From Malus domestica (Eukaryota; Streptophyta; Magnoliopsida; Rosales; Rosaceae), in NCBI RefSeq assembly GCF_042453785.1, contig NC_091665.1, positions 27,080,501-27,144,500 on the forward strand: a DNA stretch of 64,000 bases, in the 5' to 3' direction. Shown in pieces: positions 1 to 12,305 of the stretch (positions within the stretch are counted from its first letter, which is position 1; every line of letters starts with the position of its first letter). The notes beneath the pieces were generated by a model. That model ran no database searches. It was not told where the DNA came from and saw only the letters and a list, made by a program, of their open reading frames with translations. The translations under genes and the position numbers were made by a program.

Positions 1-815
1 TTGAGCTTAAGAAATGTAATAGCACAGATCAATAAAATTCGGCATTACTTTGCTTTGCAGCTAGGTATTAGTATATATGAGAAGGGATGCATTCAAAGTT
101 ACGCTGAATTCGCCGAACAAATCTGTATTGGTTAGACTACACACTACAGTTAGCAAACAATCTGTACCAACGCAAAATTCTTAACAAGGACAGAGGGAGA
201 GTATTGTTAACTAGACCTGAAGAGTCACCCAGAGTTCGACAGAGCTCCAAGATGACTCATCCATTGGTACATTGGAGGCGAAATCCCCATCTGGTCTCAC
301 CCTTACAGCTGCAGAAGACGAGGTGAGAACTACGCGCCTTAGAGACGGATTTTTCGTACACGAACGCGACACGTTCAATGTGCCCTCAACAGGCGGTTCC
401 AGGATTTCTGTCTGTGTATGCATGACATGAGTGAAGGACAATACTCTTGTAGAAGGCTATTAATTTTAGGCAAAACGTTATCTTGTCCCGCATGCTTTGT
501 GTTAGACTATCAATCTCAGCTATTAGTATCCCGAAACTTTGTTTAAATGTATGATCTGTATTGATGGTGTGACAACATAACATGTTATATATTTGACGAG
601 AAAAAGTTAAACATGCAATGTGCCTTGGGATCAGACGAAGGTTTTAAAACAGGGGAAGCAGAGTGGAAAACGCCATGGCACCCAAAAATTGCATCATCAA
701 AGCTGCCTTCTTCCATCAAATCTGCCTTCACCAATCTTAGTTTTTCCTTAGTTCCTTCTAGCCTCCACAAATGCGCCAATTTCTTCTTGTTTTCCTTTGA
801 ACTCATGGAGAAAAC

Positions 816-1025
816 TGATAGAGATATTATGTATAACTATGAGATTGTGACACTTGGCATAAGATTAGCTAGGTAGTTAGATTAGTTATGATCTTGTGTT
901 CTCTATAAATACCTTGTAAGATTGCTTATTCTCTAAGAAATACAATATTGAAGAATTACATTCCTTCTCTCTCTCTCTCTGAACTTCTCTTTCTATAAAA
1001 TCTCTATCCTTCTCTCTGATTAACA
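816..1025 (+). repeat. 5' LTR of the copia element
   Basis: The 210-bp LTR has TG and CA ends. A TATA-like stretch (CTATAAATACC, near 902-912) and a CT-rich run near the end suggest promoter and leader sequences. It matches 5909-6118 by eye over the full length. Confidence 0.95.
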
Positions 1026-1040
1026 TGGTATCACTCGCTG
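1026..1040 (+). promoter_or_regulatory. tRNA primer binding site
   Basis: TGGTATCA immediately after the 5' LTR matches the start of the usual copia primer site for initiator methionine tRNA. The match weakens after the eighth base. Confidence 0.75.
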
Positions 1041-1303
1041 CCATGGCTACCGCCTCTTCGATCCGTCAATCCGCTTCCGCTATTGTTCATGCTAATTGAT
1101 GCATTGTCGTGTCACAGCTGAATTGTGCTGTGTTCTTCTCGGATCTCTTCTTTTTTCAAGCTTCTAGGGTTTCGACGCTCTGCGATTTCTGATCGGAACT
1201 CTCTTTTCGTTGTCTTGTGTGTTTCTGCACTCCAGGTGTTTGTGTTTTTGCCGCTGAGAGGTATCTTTCTTTCTATCCGATTCTGTGCCTTGTTTCTTGA
1301 ATC

Positions 1304-4300
1304 ATGGTTACTGCTAGTCAATTGCAACTGCTCCAGTCTCCAATTACTGCACTTATTTCATCGCTTCCTACTTCGGTGAATATTAAACTTGATGATTCCA
1401 ATTACCTCAATTGGCAATTTCAAATGCAATTATTACTCGAAAGTAATGGTATCATGGGATTTGTTGATGGCTCCATCCCGTGTCCTTCTCGATGTGTTTC
1501 TCCCTCTGGTTCCTCTGGTGTGGATTTGTCAAATTCATCATCTTCTGCTGCTTCTGATGAGTATTTGGTTTGGATGAAGCATGATCGGGCTCTTATGCAG
1601 TTAATCACTGCCACTTTATCTCCAGTAGCTATGTCCTGTGCTATTGGTAGTGTCAGTTCTCGTGATCTTTGGACTCGATTAAGGGAACAATTCTCTACTG
1701 TTTCTCGCACTAGTATTTTTCAATTGAAGTCCAACTTACAAAACATTAAGAAAGGAACTTATACTGTGGCTCAGTACCTCCAAAAGATCAAAGTTGCCAG
1801 GGATTATCTTACTGCTGCGGGTGTTTCCTTTGCTGATGAAGATATCGTGATTTTGGCTTTGAATGGGTTGCCTCATGAGTATAATACATTCCGCACTGTT
1901 ATTCGAGGCCGAGAACAGGTTATTTCTCTCAAAGAATTTCGGTCTCAGTTGCTTGCAGAAGAGGCTATTTTTGATTCCAGTACACCTGCACCATTTTTAG
2001 CTGCAATGGTTGCTACAAATTCCTCCCTGGCACCTAAAGGCTCCTCTCCGTCTTTTTCCCATGGCTCCGGACAGTCTCAGTTTGTTCCCAGGGGCTTTAA
2101 GCAGTTTAATCAGTATAAGAACAAAGGCAAGGGCAAGTTTCATCCAGGTGCTAGAAACTTTAATCACAGACCATTTTCTCAACCTCAAACTCATGTGTTT
2201 CCAACTTCAGCTCCGGGGGTCCTTGGTCAAGCTCCACACTCTTCTTATGCTCCTTCTGCTCCATCACTTGTTACATGTCAGCTATGTAATAGTGATGGTC
2301 ATACAGCCCCATTTTGTGATTCTCCGTCTCCTGCTCGATCGCAATGTCACATCTGTGGCAAAACCAATCATGTCACCTGGTTTTGTTTTTACAATGAGAA
2401 AGGACCGAACTACATTGGTTCTGCCTCTCACTTTTCTCCTATGCCTGGACAGCAATATTCTCCTATGCCTGGACAGCAATATGGTTCACATCCTGGTCAG
2501 CAATTTGCTTCACATACTGGACAGCAATATGGCTATTCTCAGAGTTCCGGTCCTGCTTATCCTGTGCCACAATACTCGCAGCCATCTCTGCAAGCTATGC
2601 ATACTGCCCTGGCTCCATCATCACAACCTTCTGCTTCACCGTCCACTCCTCAAGTGTGGCTTACTGATTCAGGTGCCACCAATCACATGACTGCAGATTT
2701 GCACAACTTGTCATTGGCTTCACCATATCCATTCAATGAAACCATTCAAACGGCTAATGGTGAAGGTTTGAAAGTATCCCATATTGGTAGTACTGTGTTT
2801 AACACTTCTGTGCAGCCTATTCGGTTAAATTCTGTGTTATATGTTCCTAAACTATCACAGAATCTACTTTCTGTTCACAAGCTCTGTCTAGATAACAACT
2901 GCTATCTTATCTTCGATGCTTTTTGCTTCTGGATACAGGACAAAGCCACAGGGAGGATCCTCTTCCGCGGGCTGTGCAGTAATGGACTGTATCCCATTCA
3001 TTCCTTTGCTAATACCACTCTTGGTGTACCTCCTCCAAAGCTACAAGCTAAAGCTTTTCTTGGACAACTTGTCAATTCTTCTATATGGCATCATAGATTG
3101 GGTCATCCCTCTAATTCCATTGTTTCTTTAATGTTGCATAAGTCCAACATTACTTGTGCCAAAGATTCTGTCCCTCTTGTGTGTCAAAGTTGTTTAGAAG
3201 GTAAATTTTGTAAGCTGCCATTTTCCACGTCTGTCAACAAGTCTGTCATTCCTTTTCAGGTTGTGCATAGTGACCTTTGGGGTCCTGCACCTTGTACATC
3301 AGTTGATGGATATCGGTATTATGTTACCTTTATCGATGAATGTACTCGATACACATGGATATTTCCCCTCATTAATAAATCAGATCTTTGTGCCACCTTT
3401 ATTGCTTTCTATGCCTATGTGTTAAATCAGTTTTCTACCACTGTGAAGATTTTCCAGAGTGATGGGGGAGGTGAGTTTTGTAGTACTAAATTTCAGTCCT
3501 TTTTAGTTGACAAAGGCATTTCCCATCAAAAATCCTGTCCATATACCCCGGAACAAAATGGCTTGGCTGAGCGCAAACATCGGCATATCATTGAAACCAC
3601 CATTACTTTGCTTAGCAATGCTCAGATTCCTTCTTCTTTTTGGAGCTTTGCTTGTCAAACAGCCACTTACCTTATCAATAGAATGCCTACTCCTTTACTA
3701 TCCAATAAGTCTCCTTTTGAGTTACTATATGGGAGTGTTCCAGTGCTTTCTCACTTGAAAATTTTTGGGTGTACCTGTTATCCTCTCCTTAAACCTTACA
3801 ATAGCACCAAATTACAACCCAAAACTACTAAGTGTGTCTTTTTAGGGTATGCTTCCAAGTTCAAAGGTTTTTTGTGTTATGAGGTGGCTAGACAGCGCAT
3901 CTATGTATCAAGGCATGTGTTTTTCTGTGAACAAGAGTTTCCTTTTCCAGCATTATTGACATCATCGAAACTGGATAGTACTTCATTGCCCCCATCCTCG
4001 GTATCTTTCCCACTCCCTGTTGTTACATCCAACAATGTGCTTGTTTCCCCTGTTTCTACTCCCTCTTCTTCATCTCCACATGTCCCCGAGTCCATTTCAT
4101 CTTCCATGCATTCCATACCATCTTCATTGTCACCCTCATCTAGTTCCACTTTCCCTGTTCCCTCTCAGTCCATTACTGCTGCAGAAAGTGACAGTCTTGC
4201 GATCCTTGTGGCACCTGTCCATAGTCCTGAGACTCTTCCAGTGGTATTGTCCGTTCCCCCTTTGAACTTACATTCCATGCAAACGAGAAGTAAAAGTGGG

Positions 4301-5911
4301 ATCATCAAACGGAAGGCATTTTTCTCTACTCTACAGTCATCTCATACCACAGATCTGTCTCTGATTGAACCTACTTCTCACAAGTCAGCTCTTCAATGTC
4401 CAGTTTGGTTGGCTGCTATGACAGAAGAGATTGATGCTCTTCATACTCAGAAGACTTGGAGCTTGGTGTCTTTGCCTTCCAACAAGAATTTGGTTGGTTG
4501 TAAATGGGTGTTCAAAATTAAGAAACATTCTGATGGTACTATAGCTCGACATAAGGCTCGGTTGGTTGCTAAAGGGTTTAGTCAAGAACCTGGGATTGAT
4601 TATACTGAGACTTTCAGTCCCGTTGTTAAACCCACAACAGTGCGGATGGTGTTGGCCTTAGCTGCTCATTTCAATTGGCCTCTCCGGCAGTTGGATGTCA
4701 AAAATGCCTTTTTACATGGCATTTTGCAAGATGAAGTCTATATGGTGCAACCTCCAGGTTTTGAAGACCCTACTTATCCTAATTTGGTTTGCAAACTCCA
4801 TAAATCTCTTTATGGTTTGAAACAAGCTCCCCGAGCCTGGAATGAGCGATTCACTGCATTTCTTCCTCCGTTGGGGTTCACTACTACGTATTCTGATTCT
4901 TCTTTGTTTGTGAAGGCTGTTGGATCCACATTGGTTATTTTGTTGCTCTATGTGGATGACATTATCATCACTGGCAATGACTCCCTGGCTATTCAACAGG
5001 TTATTCAGTCCTTGACTTCTGAATTTGATCTCAAAGACCTCGGTTCTTTGCACTATTTTTTGGGAATTCAAATTTCTCGTACTGCCAATGGGTTGTTTCT
5101 TTCTTAGCACAAGTATGTCCATGATCTGTTGGTTAAAACAGAAATGGTTGACTCTAAGCCCTGTGATACACCCTGCCTGCCTTCTCATCGGCTTCTTAAA
5201 GATGATGGTGAACCGTATAACAATCCTACACAGTATAGGAGTGTTGTGGGTGCTCTGCAATACTTAACCTTTACCCGACCCGATATTGCCTTCTCTGTTC
5301 ATCAGGTGTGTCAGTTTATGCAGTGTCCTATGGTTTCCCACTATACTGCCGTCAAACGGATTCTTCGGTATCTTAAAGGTACCATGACATATGGCTTGTC
5401 TTATTCCAGTTCTGCTTTAGACATTAAAGCTTTTAGTGATGCCGATTGGGCCGGGGATCCCAATGATAGGCGTTCCACAACTGGGTTCGTTGTTTATCTC
5501 GGCAGTAATCCTATTTCTTGGTCTTCTAAGAAGCAACAAACTGTCTCCAAATCGTCCACAGAGGCAGAATATCGGGCCTTATCTTCCACGGCTGCAGAGC
5601 TTGATTGGATTAAGCAACTCCTCAGTTTTTTGCAGATTCCCATATCTTCTGTTCCTGTGTTGTTTTGTGATAATATGTCGGCCATTGCTTTATCTTTCAA
5701 TCCCGTTCAACATCAACGCACCAAGCATATCGAAGTTGATGTTCACTTTGTTCGCGAACGCATTGCTCAGCATCAGCTTCATGTTCAGTTTGTCTCTTCC
5801 AAGGAACAGTTTGCTGACATTTTGACTAAGGGGTTGAGTGCTTCATTGTTTCACACACATTGTAACAATCTCATGCTCGGTTCCTCCAAGCATGAGTTTG
5901 CGGGGGGATGA
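1304..5911 (+). pseudogene. Copia gag-pol polyprotein with one in-frame stop
   Basis: The frame spans 1536 codons with one internal TAG at 5105-5107. Order of domains: a UBN2-type gag start (DSNYLNWQFQMQLLL); two CCHC knuckles (CQLCNSDGHTAPFC, CHICGKTNHVTWFC); an aspartic protease (WLTDSGATNHMT); integrase with its HH-CC region (HHRLGHPS), catalytic DLW and SDGGGEF, and YTPEQNGLAERKH; reverse transcriptase with LYVDDIIITG; and RNase H with DADWAGD and SSTEAEYRA. A short direct repeat (PMPGQQY and variants, about 2435-2530) lies between the knuckles and the protease. The stop falls between reverse transcriptase and RNase H, so a product made from here would lack RNase H unless the stop is read through. 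The frame ends inside the first bases of the 3' LTR. Confidence 0.95.
5898..5908 (+). promoter_or_regulatory. Polypurine tract of the copia element
   Basis: TTGCGGGGGGA lies directly before the 3' LTR, the expected place and composition for the plus-strand primer. It overlaps the last codons of the polyprotein. Confidence 0.75.
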
Positions 5912-6118
5912 TAGAGATATTATGTATAACTATGAGATTGTGACACTTGGCATAAGATTAGCTAGGTAGTTAGATTAGTTATGATCTTGTGTTCTCTATA
6001 AATACCTTGTAAGATTGCTTATTCTCTAAGAAATACAATATTGAAGAATTACATTCCTTCTCTCTCTCTCTCTGAACTTCTCTTTCTATAAAATCTCTAT
6101 CCTTCTCTCTGATTAACA
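5909..6118 (+). repeat. 3' LTR of the copia element
   Basis: The 210-bp LTR looks identical to 816-1025. The second copy of the target duplication AAAAC follows at 6119-6123, and reductase intron sequence resumes after it. Confidence 0.95.
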
Positions 6119-6324
6119 AAAACCACATAGGTTTTGTGTCAAAAAAACAAATCCAATGCTACTTCAAGCAGATTGACTTGGGGGTTACGGTACCTACCTG
6201 AATCTCTTACAGACCCCGTTACATGATAGTCGGACAAGAGAAGCCACTTTATAAGCCAGGATGCTAGAAATCCAGAAGCCCCCGTAACGCAAACTTTGCC
6301 TTTAGAATCGAGTTTTCAATCCAT

Positions 6325-8036
6325 CTCTGTTCAAATTTAGCAGTGTTTTAGTCCAATTGCATTCCAGGCCACTAGGTTTTATAAGGAACGTATAAATGTA
6401 GACACTGTAAATATACATGCTATGTGCATTGGGATTTCTCACGAAGAAATGTTTAGGTAAGCCATCCTATGCCATGAGGGAAATGAATTTTAGCTTGAGC
6501 TATGGTTAGAAGTAGGCAAGTCATGCAAAAGTGATGAAGTCCGATGCCATACACCGCCAATGTGACGCCCGTCCATATCACAAGCGTTATATGAAGAAAA
6601 ACTTACACTTATATGATTTGCACAACACATGGTGGTAATTGTACACCTTCTATGTAAGTCCTCTTCCACAACAGCAAATCTCTAAATTGTCACTAGGTCC
6701 GCTTTAACTCCAAAAATTATTTTGTGGACCTGACCTCACATTGTCATTGAGACCAAACTCATCTACCCAATAAGGCAATATCGAAGCCTCATTGCTCTGA
6801 GGCCCATGTTTCTAGGGGCACTTTCTTTTTAGATTAAAGATGAAAATGAAATTTAAACTCGAAAGACGAAATTCAAACTCAAAATCTCTTTTGAATATTA
6901 GGGAGAGAAATACTATTACACTAAATGCTAGCTGTTTCTAGTGACACCTTTTAAGTTGATTAGTCAATGAAATTAAATTCATTTATTTAGCTTTCCAAAT
7001 TCTTTACCTTTGATGACCATTTTGTCTCACAGTAGATATTATGAGCTTTGTTAGGCAATATGGTAAGTCCAAATTTCATGAATGATGGCTGTTGCCATTA
7101 TACTATATGTAGATACGGCATTGAATTTCTTGAAAAGAAACACGGTGTTAAAAAAACTAATGCAAACACCACTTGATTACTCTTTCTTCTTGTCATTCTC
7201 TAATCAACTAAAGCGGGAAATTCGAACTTGAGATTTCTTCTAATATTGGGAAGACAAAGTCACTGGACATATTGTAAGAAATGTGAACTGAAATCATTAC
7301 AAATCTTGATGTTCCTGCGTTCCAATTTATAACTTCTATGTGTTTACTATGACAAACGGAATTGGAAAAAAAAAAAGGGTCTAGATTTCACCTCAAACCC
7401 CATAATTAAATACCTAAAAATTAGGATGAGATTAACTACAAGTACCAGTTGATTCAATTTATATTTATTTTTAGCTTTCTCGATTAGTGTTTTGCTCACG
7501 TAAAAATAAATAAAAAATCAATAATTTCAATTAAATCCCCTTTTTATAGAAAAAAAAATAATTCCAATTAAATTGCGCCTAATGTAAGTACTACTTCCTA
7601 TTCTCATTTGGTTTTGGTTTTGAGGCAATCACAATATATACAAGTGGAAGATTGTCTTGATGAATACGGCATTCTATTTCGACCTGCTAAATTTCGAATC
7701 CATACATTTTCCTCTCCACATATGGATTGGAGTAAAATATCAAAAGAGGGAACAAATAAAACAAGCAGCAAAAGGCCAAGCCACCGTCTTCTTGTTCTTT
7801 CTTCTCACTAACTCTATCTCACTCCTTCCAATTCAAATTAAATCCAAGACATTTCCTTTCTCCATTGAATAACTCACATATAAATAAACCAAAAGTAAGG
7901 CATTTTCCTTGCATTGATTTGATGCCCTACCCGCCGGTTTAAAACGGACATCCCAATAACCCCAAACCCAACAAACCAATCTGAAAATATATAAAAAGTT
8001 CCAATTTTTGTCTGAAAAATCTGGTTTCCGCCGACG
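6325..8036. other. Intergenic region upstream of the deacetylase gene
   Basis: This AT-rich stretch holds no coding region I can support. Short open frames near 7608-7872 resemble nothing I know. The last 100 bases become GC-richer and contain the likely promoter and leader of the deacetylase gene. Confidence 0.6.
7988..7996 (+). promoter_or_regulatory. TATA-like box of the deacetylase gene
   Basis: TATATAAAA lies about 40 bases before the ATG at 8037. If used, the leader would be very short, so transcription may instead start further upstream. Inference only. Confidence 0.35.
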
Positions 8037-11000
8037 ATGGACACCGGCGGCAACTCTCTAGTGTCGGGTCCCGACGGAGTGAAGAGGAAGGTGAGCTATT
8101 TCTACGACCCAGAAGTGGGAAATTACTATTATGGGCAGGGACACCCGATGAAGCCCCACCGGATTCGGATGACCCACGCCCTCCTCGCGCACTATGGCCT
8201 CCTCCAGAACATGCAGGTCCTCAAACCCTACCCGGCCCGCGACCGCGACCTCTGCCGCTTCCACGCCGACGATTACGTGGCGTTCCTCCGGAACATCACC
8301 CCCGAAACGCAGCAGGACCAGCTGCGGCAGCTCAAGCGGTTCAATGTCGGCGAGGACTGCCCTGTCTTTGATGGGTTGTACTCGTTTTGCCAGACATATG
8401 CTGGTGGGTCGGTCGGCGGCGCTGTGAAGCTCAACCATGGGATTTGTGATATTTCTATTAATTGGGCTGGTGGTTTGCACCATGCTAAGAAGTGTGAGGC
8501 TTCTGGATTTTGCTATGTGAATGACATTGTTCTTGCAATTTTGGAACTTCTTAAGCAGCATGAGGTTAGCTAATTTGATTGCATAGTGTTCAAGTTTGAA
8601 CTTTTTTTGTGTTTGGATTGTTGGGTTTGTTATGTTTTGTATGATCTCTGAATTGGGTTCTCAAAAATGTTAATTGCATAGTTAAAGTCTGAATTTTTTA
8701 AGTTGGGTTTGTATTGTGTAATCTCTGAAATGGGTTACTGAAATTGTTAATGTTTTGCCTGAACAGCGCGTTTTGTATGTGGACATTGATATCCACCATG
8801 GAGATGGTGTTGAGGAGGCGTTTTACACGACTGACAGGGTCATGACGGTTTCATTTCACAAGTTTGGGGATTATTTTCCTGGCACGGGGGACATTCGTGA
8901 TATTGGTTACGGGAAAGGGAAGTATTACTCCCTTAATGTTCCGTTGGATGATGGGATTGATGATGAGAGCTACCATTACTTGTTCAAGCCCATCATTGGG
9001 AAGGTGATGGAAATTTTTAACCCTGGGGCTGTGGTTCTCCAGTGTGGTGCTGATTCCTTATCTGGGGACAGGCTTGGTTGCTTCAATCTTTCCATCAAAG
9101 GCCACGCCGAGTGTGTTAGATATATGAGATCCTTCAATGTCCCGCTCTTGCTTCTAGGTGGCGGTGGCTATACCATTCGCAATGTTGCTCGTTGTTGGTG
9201 CTACGAGGTATACTTCTCATATTCTGTTTTACCTTTTAATGTTTCCAAAGTATTTCACTTATGATATAATTGTGCACATATAGCATGATTTTTATTGCAA
9301 GTTATAATCTCTTGCCATTTAGCATGTTAATGTTTTGTGATTGCATAATACGACCATAGTGCCTGGCAGATGACTACTCTTTAATACACTGTTGTAAATG
9401 TGAGATGCGTAGTTTCACAGCATCTGTATGTGGTGCATCTAATTTTTGTTTAGTCTTGAGTCTATGGAATTTGTTTGTTTTTGATATGTTGTTTGTAATA
9501 CAGACAGGAGTAGCACTTGGAGCAGAAATTGAGGACAAAATGCCACAGCACGAGTATTATGAGTATTTCGGTCCGGATTATACTCTTCATGTTGCCCCGA
9601 GCAATATGGAAAATAAGAATTCTCACATGTTACTAGAAGAAATACGGTCAAAGCTTCTTGAAAACCTCTCCAGGCTGCAGCATGCACCCAGTGTCCAGTT
9701 TCAGGAAAGACCTCCTGATACTGAGCTTCCGGAGGTATGTTTCTGCAACTAATCATTTTCTCTGCTAATTTAATTTTCCATCTTCTGTATTCATCAAAAC
9801 ATAATAATCATCTGACTGAAATTATTTCTTCTGATTTGACATGATACAGCTAAAGTGCATGACCTTTTCTTCTGTCTAAAGTCTAAATTAGTAACTTGTA
9901 ATAGACAACTTCTTGTTCTCAAGATTTCTAATAACATAAGCTAACTGGTGCCTGCATTTACTCCAAAGCCACATTGTTCCTGAGCAGAAGATCCAAATTT
10001 CTGTCTTTTTCTTCCATGTATTTGCTATCAAGCTTACATTTTGACATTCCTATGTTTTCCACTTCCTTCCTGTAATATGATAGTTCTTGTTCCATAACTG
10101 GTAGAATACTTGATGGAAGTCTCATAGACTTTTTTAATGAGTATAGTGATGATCCAAAAGGAAAAGTTGTGTATCTAAATAGCAGCAAAGCTCCATTCTG
10201 ACTTTTATTAATCTATGTATAAAGAATGTTGCTTGCTAGTTCAAATCTATCTAATTTCAGTTGTTATTTGTACTCAATATTTAACGTTGTTATATGGTCT
10301 TGTATTCAATGTTTTAATATTATTCTTTGTGAAATTCTTTCAGGAGAATGAGGAACAGGATGACCCAGACGAGAGGTGGGATCCAGATTCTGATATGGAG
10401 GTTGATGATGAACGGTACTTCAATTTATTCTCCTAATTTGCTCTCATTATCTAGCACTTTCGTCTTTGCAATTTACTGATTTATGGTTTATACAGTAAGC
10501 CTTTACCAAGCAGAGTAAAGAAAGAGATCGTTGAACCTGAAGTTAAGGATCCGGTACGTCACAAATCATCTCTCGAGCTCAACTTTTTTTTGGGTGTGGA
10601 ATCATTTAGACTATAATTCACTGTATTTGGCTGCCAATTCATTTGTCTATTCTTAAACACTACAACAACAACAAAGCCTTTTCCCACTAAGTGGGGTCGG
10701 CTATATTCTTAAACACTACTGCATTAAATTTCATGTATAGTAAAACTGTGCTCATTGTCTGATAATGGACAAGTGGTTATATTGTTTGTTCATGGCAAAA
10801 AAACAGAAACATATTGATGAAAGGCTAAAAGATGAAAGTTACAGGAAAAACCAAATCTCCTATGTACACAAGTTAAATAGTCCCTCTGGAGTTTACCTTC
10901 CATTCGTTTAGATGATGCAATGAACCAACTCAATATGCACCATTCTTGACGGCTCCAACCTTAAACTTACTTAAACCTGGATTTGACTAGAATCTATTCA

Positions 11001-11592
11001 AACCATCCAAATCATATATAAAGAGGAAGCTTGTCTCTTCATAGTGTTCCGTTGCTCCCCTCTATTATCCTGTCTCTTGTTTATTGTTACGTGAAGCCTA
11101 CATTGGTGATTAGTGATGTTCCCTTTCTTTCTTACGAGAATATAATGTTTCCAGCTATGGTATCTACTGCTGTTTATGATTATATGTTTATATCCTGCAC
11201 GTAGCATTACTTTCTTACGATGTGCTCATTTCCTTTGCTGTGCCGCATTTTAAAACTTACATAAACATGGATGATAACCTATTTGTTATGTTTATTTGCC
11301 TCAACATTATCTAATTCTGGTTGTTGTGGCACACTGGAGATCCAGAAAGGGACCTCGGAGAACGCTCGAAGCTCAAGCTATGATCCAGCAGTAGATGAGA
11401 TAATAACAGGCGCAAAGGTGAAATTAACACATAAGTCCATCAGAATCAGGTTCCTCTTTCATAAGAAAACCCTCCCACTAATGGTTTTCTCTGTGACATT
11501 GATATTTGCAGGCTTTGGATATGGGATCTGGATCAGTGGATGAACCAACTGTGAAAGTTGAACAAGACACTATGAATAAGCCTGCGGACTAG
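8037..11592 (+). CDS. HDA19: Class I (RPD3-type) histone deacetylase, HDA19-like
   Basis: Removes acetyl groups from histone lysines in the nucleus, acting in co-repressor complexes. Seven exons fit GT-AG rules and phase: 8037-8564, 8767-9207, 9504-9734, 10344-10414, 10496-10553, 11340-11417, 11512-11592; total 1488 nt, 495 aa, close to the 501 aa of Arabidopsis HDA19. Catalytic features are present: GGLHHAKK, the zinc-binding [22 protein letters not shown], and GGGGYT. The acidic tail ([17 protein letters not shown]) and the following KPLPSRVK are typical of HDA19. The exon 6 acceptor may also be six bases later. The ATG sits in a GC-rich context and is followed by the expected start MDTGGNSL. 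No lesion was seen. It is the parent of the two broken copies at 40.1 and 44.9 kb. Confidence 0.95.
10664..10704 (-). mobile_element. 41-bp 3' end of an RTE LINE in a deacetylase intron
   Basis: The 41 bases match the 3' end of the LINE at 33931 (CCACTAAGTGGGGTCGGCTAT with an AAC repeat tail). They are flanked by a 15-bp duplication ATTCTTAAACACTAC (10649-10663 and 10705-10719). This is an extreme 5'-truncated target-primed insertion. The same insertion occurs in the duplicated copy near 45315-45365. Confidence 0.8.
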
Positions 11593-12305
11593 ATATAAAC
11601 GTTATCACAATCAAATTTATTTAGGGTTTTTTTATCACAAGCAAAGTCATTCAAACTTAACCGTCCATCGATTTGTGAAGTTGGTAATTTATTTGAGCAG
11701 TAGCATTTCATGTATCTTAGCATTTCTTGTATTTATAAGAATTCAACCCTTGTTTAAACTATCATGGATAAGTACCCAAATTTGGCCTCTTGTACATGTT
11801 TTTTTTTCTTTTTCTTTTTTTTCTCTCAATGTTTTGAACTATTAAAAGTTAAATTGGATGGCATGGAACTGTCGTTATACTGTTGTATCCCAAAACCGAA
11901 TTCTTTGGTCGGAACCCTAAAACCGTGCTTATTTCAGGAATCGTAAGTTCAATCGGTAGTCCACTGCCCCTGATTTTGGTGCTCCAAAATCCAATTTTCC
12001 TCTTTCATTTGGGAAGAAGATGGGATTATAAATTTAGGATGTCGTATGATGTTCATACCTGCGTTATCCTGAATGATTGGGCATAGGTGACCGATGTTTT
12101 TGAAAAGTTTGGATGTCAGAAATTAGGATTATAATCTGCTAAACTCATTTCTTTACTCAAAAGAATTTTCATTTTTCATTAACAAACGATAACCTATACG
12201 GTATTGCAGTAAAACCAGTAACTATATTACAAGGGAAAATGGTAAAAGGAAAACCCCAATTTGACGGTTTCTCTTCCAATAACTTTGTATATGTTCCTGT
12301 GTCCA
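11593..12305. other. Spacer between convergent deacetylase and channel genes
   Basis: Holds the 3' UTRs of two convergent genes, with a T-rich run near 11800-11822. No gene seen. The stretch is repeated at 46257-46952. Confidence 0.6.

Larger units (their letters stand above)
816..6118 (+). mobile_element. Ty1/copia LTR retrotransposon, complete and very young
   Basis: The element is 5303 bp and runs opposite to the reductase gene. It has two 210-bp LTRs (816-1025 and 5909-6118) starting TG and ending CA, with no difference that I can see. The flanking duplication AAAAC is perfect (811-815 and 6119-6123). A primer binding site starting TGGTATCA follows the 5' LTR directly, and a G-rich polypurine tract precedes the 3' LTR. 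Gag, protease, integrase, reverse transcriptase and RNase H lie in that order in one frame, the copia order. The only coding lesion seen is one in-frame stop. Identical LTRs mean recent insertion. Confidence 0.96.
1..6324 (-). pseudogene. Cinnamoyl-CoA / phenylacetaldehyde reductase-like gene, split by a copia element and broken
   Basis: The family is NADP-dependent extended short-chain reductases of phenolic metabolism in the cytosol. Three exons are visible. Exon 1 (about 6198-6324) encodes the Rossmann motif TGASGFLASWL. Exon 2 (624-801) encodes [24 protein letters not shown] and [10 protein letters not shown]. Exon 3 (217-411) encodes [19 protein letters not shown] and [10 protein letters not shown]. 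The only suitable ATG (6322-6324) is followed two codons later by TGA. Exon 2 appears to end in a GC rather than GT donor (622-623). The catalytic YxxxK exon would lie left of position 1. The copia element at 816-6118 sits in intron 1, about 14 bases before the exon 2 acceptor. Positions 1-216 look like intron. Family call is firm; the exact enzyme is not. Confidence 0.8.
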
